A stretch of DNA of 64,000 nucleotides from Burkholderia sp. WAC0059. GTDB taxonomy: Bacteria; Pseudomonadota; Gammaproteobacteria; Burkholderiales; Burkholderiaceae. Below, piece by piece: positions 62,650-64,000 of the stretch. Location: NCBI RefSeq assembly GCF_002870125.1, contig NZ_PNEO01000008.1:62001-126000 (forward strand). Reading direction: 5' to 3'. The translations under genes and the position numbers were made by a program. The notes below the pieces were generated by a model. That model was not told the origin of the DNA. It worked only from the letters and a program-made list of their open reading frames with translations, and searched no databases. Numbering within the stretch: position 1 is the first letter of the stretch; each line of letters starts with the position of its first letter.

Positions 62650-64000
62650 ATGAGCCGCCTGATCATCGTGTCGAACCGCGTCGCGCCGATCTCCGAAGGG
62701 GGGCCGGCGGCGGGCGGTCTCGCGGTGGGCGTCTACGACGCGCTCAAGGAAACCGGCGGCATGTGGTTCGGCTGGAGCGGCGACGTGCTCGGCGCGGGGC
62801 AGCCGCAGATCCAGCTCGAGGAGCGCGGCCCGGTGACGTTCGCCACGGTCCCGCTGCTGCGGCGCGATTACGACCAGTACTATCGCGGCTTCTCGAACGC
62901 GACGCTCTGGCCGGCGTTCCACTATCGTCCCGATCTCGTCCAGTACGACCGCAACGAATTCGGCGGCTACTGCCGCGTGAACGCGTGGCTCGCGCGGCAG
63001 CTCGTGCCGCTTCTGCGCGAGGACGACGTGATCTGGGTTCACGACTATCACCTGATCCCGTTCGCCGAGGCGTTGCGCACGGCCGGCGTGAAGAATCGCA
63101 TCGGCTTCTTTCTGCACATTCCGTTTCCGGCCTCGCAGGTGCTGCTCGCGGTGCCGCCGCATCGCGAACTGGTCAAGGCGCTCTGCGCGTTCGACCTGCT
63201 CGGCTTCCAGACCCAGCCGGACCTGCGCGCGTTTTGCGACTACATCGTCAACGAGGCCGACGGCACGGCCGGCCCGGAAGCCGACGGACTGACGCGCGTG
63301 CGGGCGTTCGGCCGGTCGCTGCGCGCGTCGTCCTACCCGATCGGCGTCTATCCCGACGAAATCGCCGAGCTCGCCCGCGCCGGCGAGAGCGGCAAGCCCG
63401 TGCGTACGCTCAAGGCGACGCTGCACGGGCGCAAGGTCGTCATGAGCGTGGATCGGCTCGACTACTCGAAGGGGCTCGTCGAGCGTTTCCGCGCGTTCGA
63501 GCGGTTTCTCGACCAGCGGCCCGCCCAGCGCAACAAGGTGTCGTTCGTGCAGATCGCGCCGCCCACGCGCGCCGACCTGAACGCCTATCAGGACATCCGG
63601 CTGCGGCTCGAGACGGAGTCGGGGCGCATCAACGGACGTTTCGCGGAGCTCGACTGGACGCCGATCTGGTACATCCACCGGCAGTACGAGCGCGCCGTGC
63701 TCGCGGCGCTTTTCCGCGCCTCCAACGTGGGGTACGTGACGCCGCTGCGCGACGGCATGAACCTCGTCGCGAAGGAATACGTGTCCGCGCAGGACCCGGA
63801 GAACCCGGGCGTGCTGGTGCTTTCGTGTTTCGCCGGCGCGGCCCGGGAGCTGGGCGGCGCGCTGATCGTCAATCCGCTCGACATCGACGGCATGGCGGAC
63901 GCGCTTGCCGCCGCGCTCGCGATGCCGCTTGCCGAGCGCGTGGCCCGGTATCGGGACATGATGGCGCAACTGCGCGAGAACAACGTGTCGGTCTGGCGCG
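62650..64000 (+). CDS. otsA: trehalose-6-phosphate synthase OtsA, cut by the window end
   Basis: The first 450 codons of a GT20 glycosyltransferase are present; the gene continues past the window. It joins UDP-glucose and glucose-6-phosphate. Conserved parts are LIIVSNRVAP with the following AGGLAVG loop, YYRGFSNATLWPAFHY, VWVHDYHLIPFAEALR-like WVHDYHLIPF, FFLHIPFPASQ, VDRLDYSKGL and TPLRDGMNLVAKEYV. It is the second gene of the trehalose pair, which helps with osmotic and dryness stress. Confidence 0.97.
   Translation, partial: MSRLIIVSNRVAPISEGGPAAGGLAVGVYDALKETGGMWFGWSGDVLGAGQPQIQLEERGPVTFATVPLLRRDYDQYYRGFSNATLWPAFHYRPDLVQYDRNEFGGYCRVNAWLARQLVPLLREDDVIWVHDYHLIPFAEALRTAGVKNRIGFFLHIPFPASQVLLAVPPHRELVKALCAFDLLGFQTQPDLRAFCDYIVNEADGTAGPEADGLTRVRAFGRSLRASSYPIGVYPDEIAELARAGESGKPVRTLKATLHGRKVVMSVDRLDYSKGLVERFRAFERFLDQRPAQRNKVSFVQIAPPTRADLNAYQDIRLRLETESGRINGRFAELDWTPIWYIHRQYERAVLAALFRASNVGYVTPLRDGMNLVAKEYVSAQDPENPGVLVLSCFAGAARELGGALIVNPLDIDGMADALAAALAMPLAERVARYRDMMAQLRENNVSVWR

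Overview
The window reads as a chromosomal segment of a high-GC betaproteobacterium of the family Burkholderiaceae (Burkholderia sensu lato). The evidence is gene order and sequence type: fdxA-pncB, moeA/mobA/moaA-rne, yceD-rpmF-plsX-fabHDG-acpP-fabF, rpoE-rseA-mucB-degP, lepA-lepB-rnc-era-recO-pdxJ-acpS-nagZ, efp-earP, uvrC-pgsA-tRNA-Gly-tRNA-Cys and otsB-otsA. It is also supported by an EF-P with Arg32 next to its rhamnosyltransferase EarP. The genus cannot be fixed from this sequence alone.

Bases 1 to about 14,350 are an accessory, mosaic region with visibly lower GC than the rest. It begins with a minus-strand set: stand-alone proline dehydrogenase, a PhzF-fold enzyme, an alpha/beta hydrolase and an unknown. 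Next come an H-NS-like protein with a histone-H1-like tail and a putative Cys-His-Asp papain/transglutaminase-like protein. A phage-type control module follows (Cox-like protein, divergent HTH regulator, tyrosine integrase) with clear dyad operators between the divergent genes. Then come bacterioferritin, a cupin protein, two tandem paralogues of an unknown family, a DUF6283-type protein, a ParDE-like toxin-antitoxin pair, a DUF3800 protein and a Fic AMP-transferase with its own winged-helix domain. The region ends at two tandem tRNA-Asn genes whose 3' ends face it, the usual geometry of an integration site. A cluster of CGTTGAACC repeats lies between the island and the tRNA.

From about 14.6 kb to the end the DNA is high-GC core genome with densely packed genes. 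Bases 14.6-20.5 kb hold ferredoxin, NAD salvage, an antiporter, a hydroxyacid reductase and RmuC. Bases 20.5-28 kb hold molybdenum-cofactor synthesis and RNase E on the minus strand. Bases 28.7-31.8 kb hold RluC, a HAD phosphatase, a Rieske protein and an S49 protease. Bases 33.3-40.8 kb are the type II fatty-acid synthesis cluster, driven by a near-consensus sigma-70 promoter. Bases 40.9-45.1 kb are the envelope-stress sigma-E operon. Bases 45.2-53.6 kb run from lepA to nagZ, linking translation, secretion, RNA processing and repair. Bases 53.6-57.3 kb carry a sigma-54-type regulator, EF-P and EarP on the minus strand. The window closes with uvrC, pgsA, a Gly-Gly-Cys tRNA operon, an acetyltransferase and trehalose synthesis, with otsA cut by the window end.

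Points most worth following: the DUF3800-Fic pair beside tRNA-Asn and its operator repeats; the PRODH-PhzF-hydrolase set; the phage-type divergent control region; a terminator hairpin placed between rpmF and plsX; a glutaredoxin-like protein lacking the first active-site cysteine; and a GAFTGA-loop substitution in the sigma-54-type regulator.
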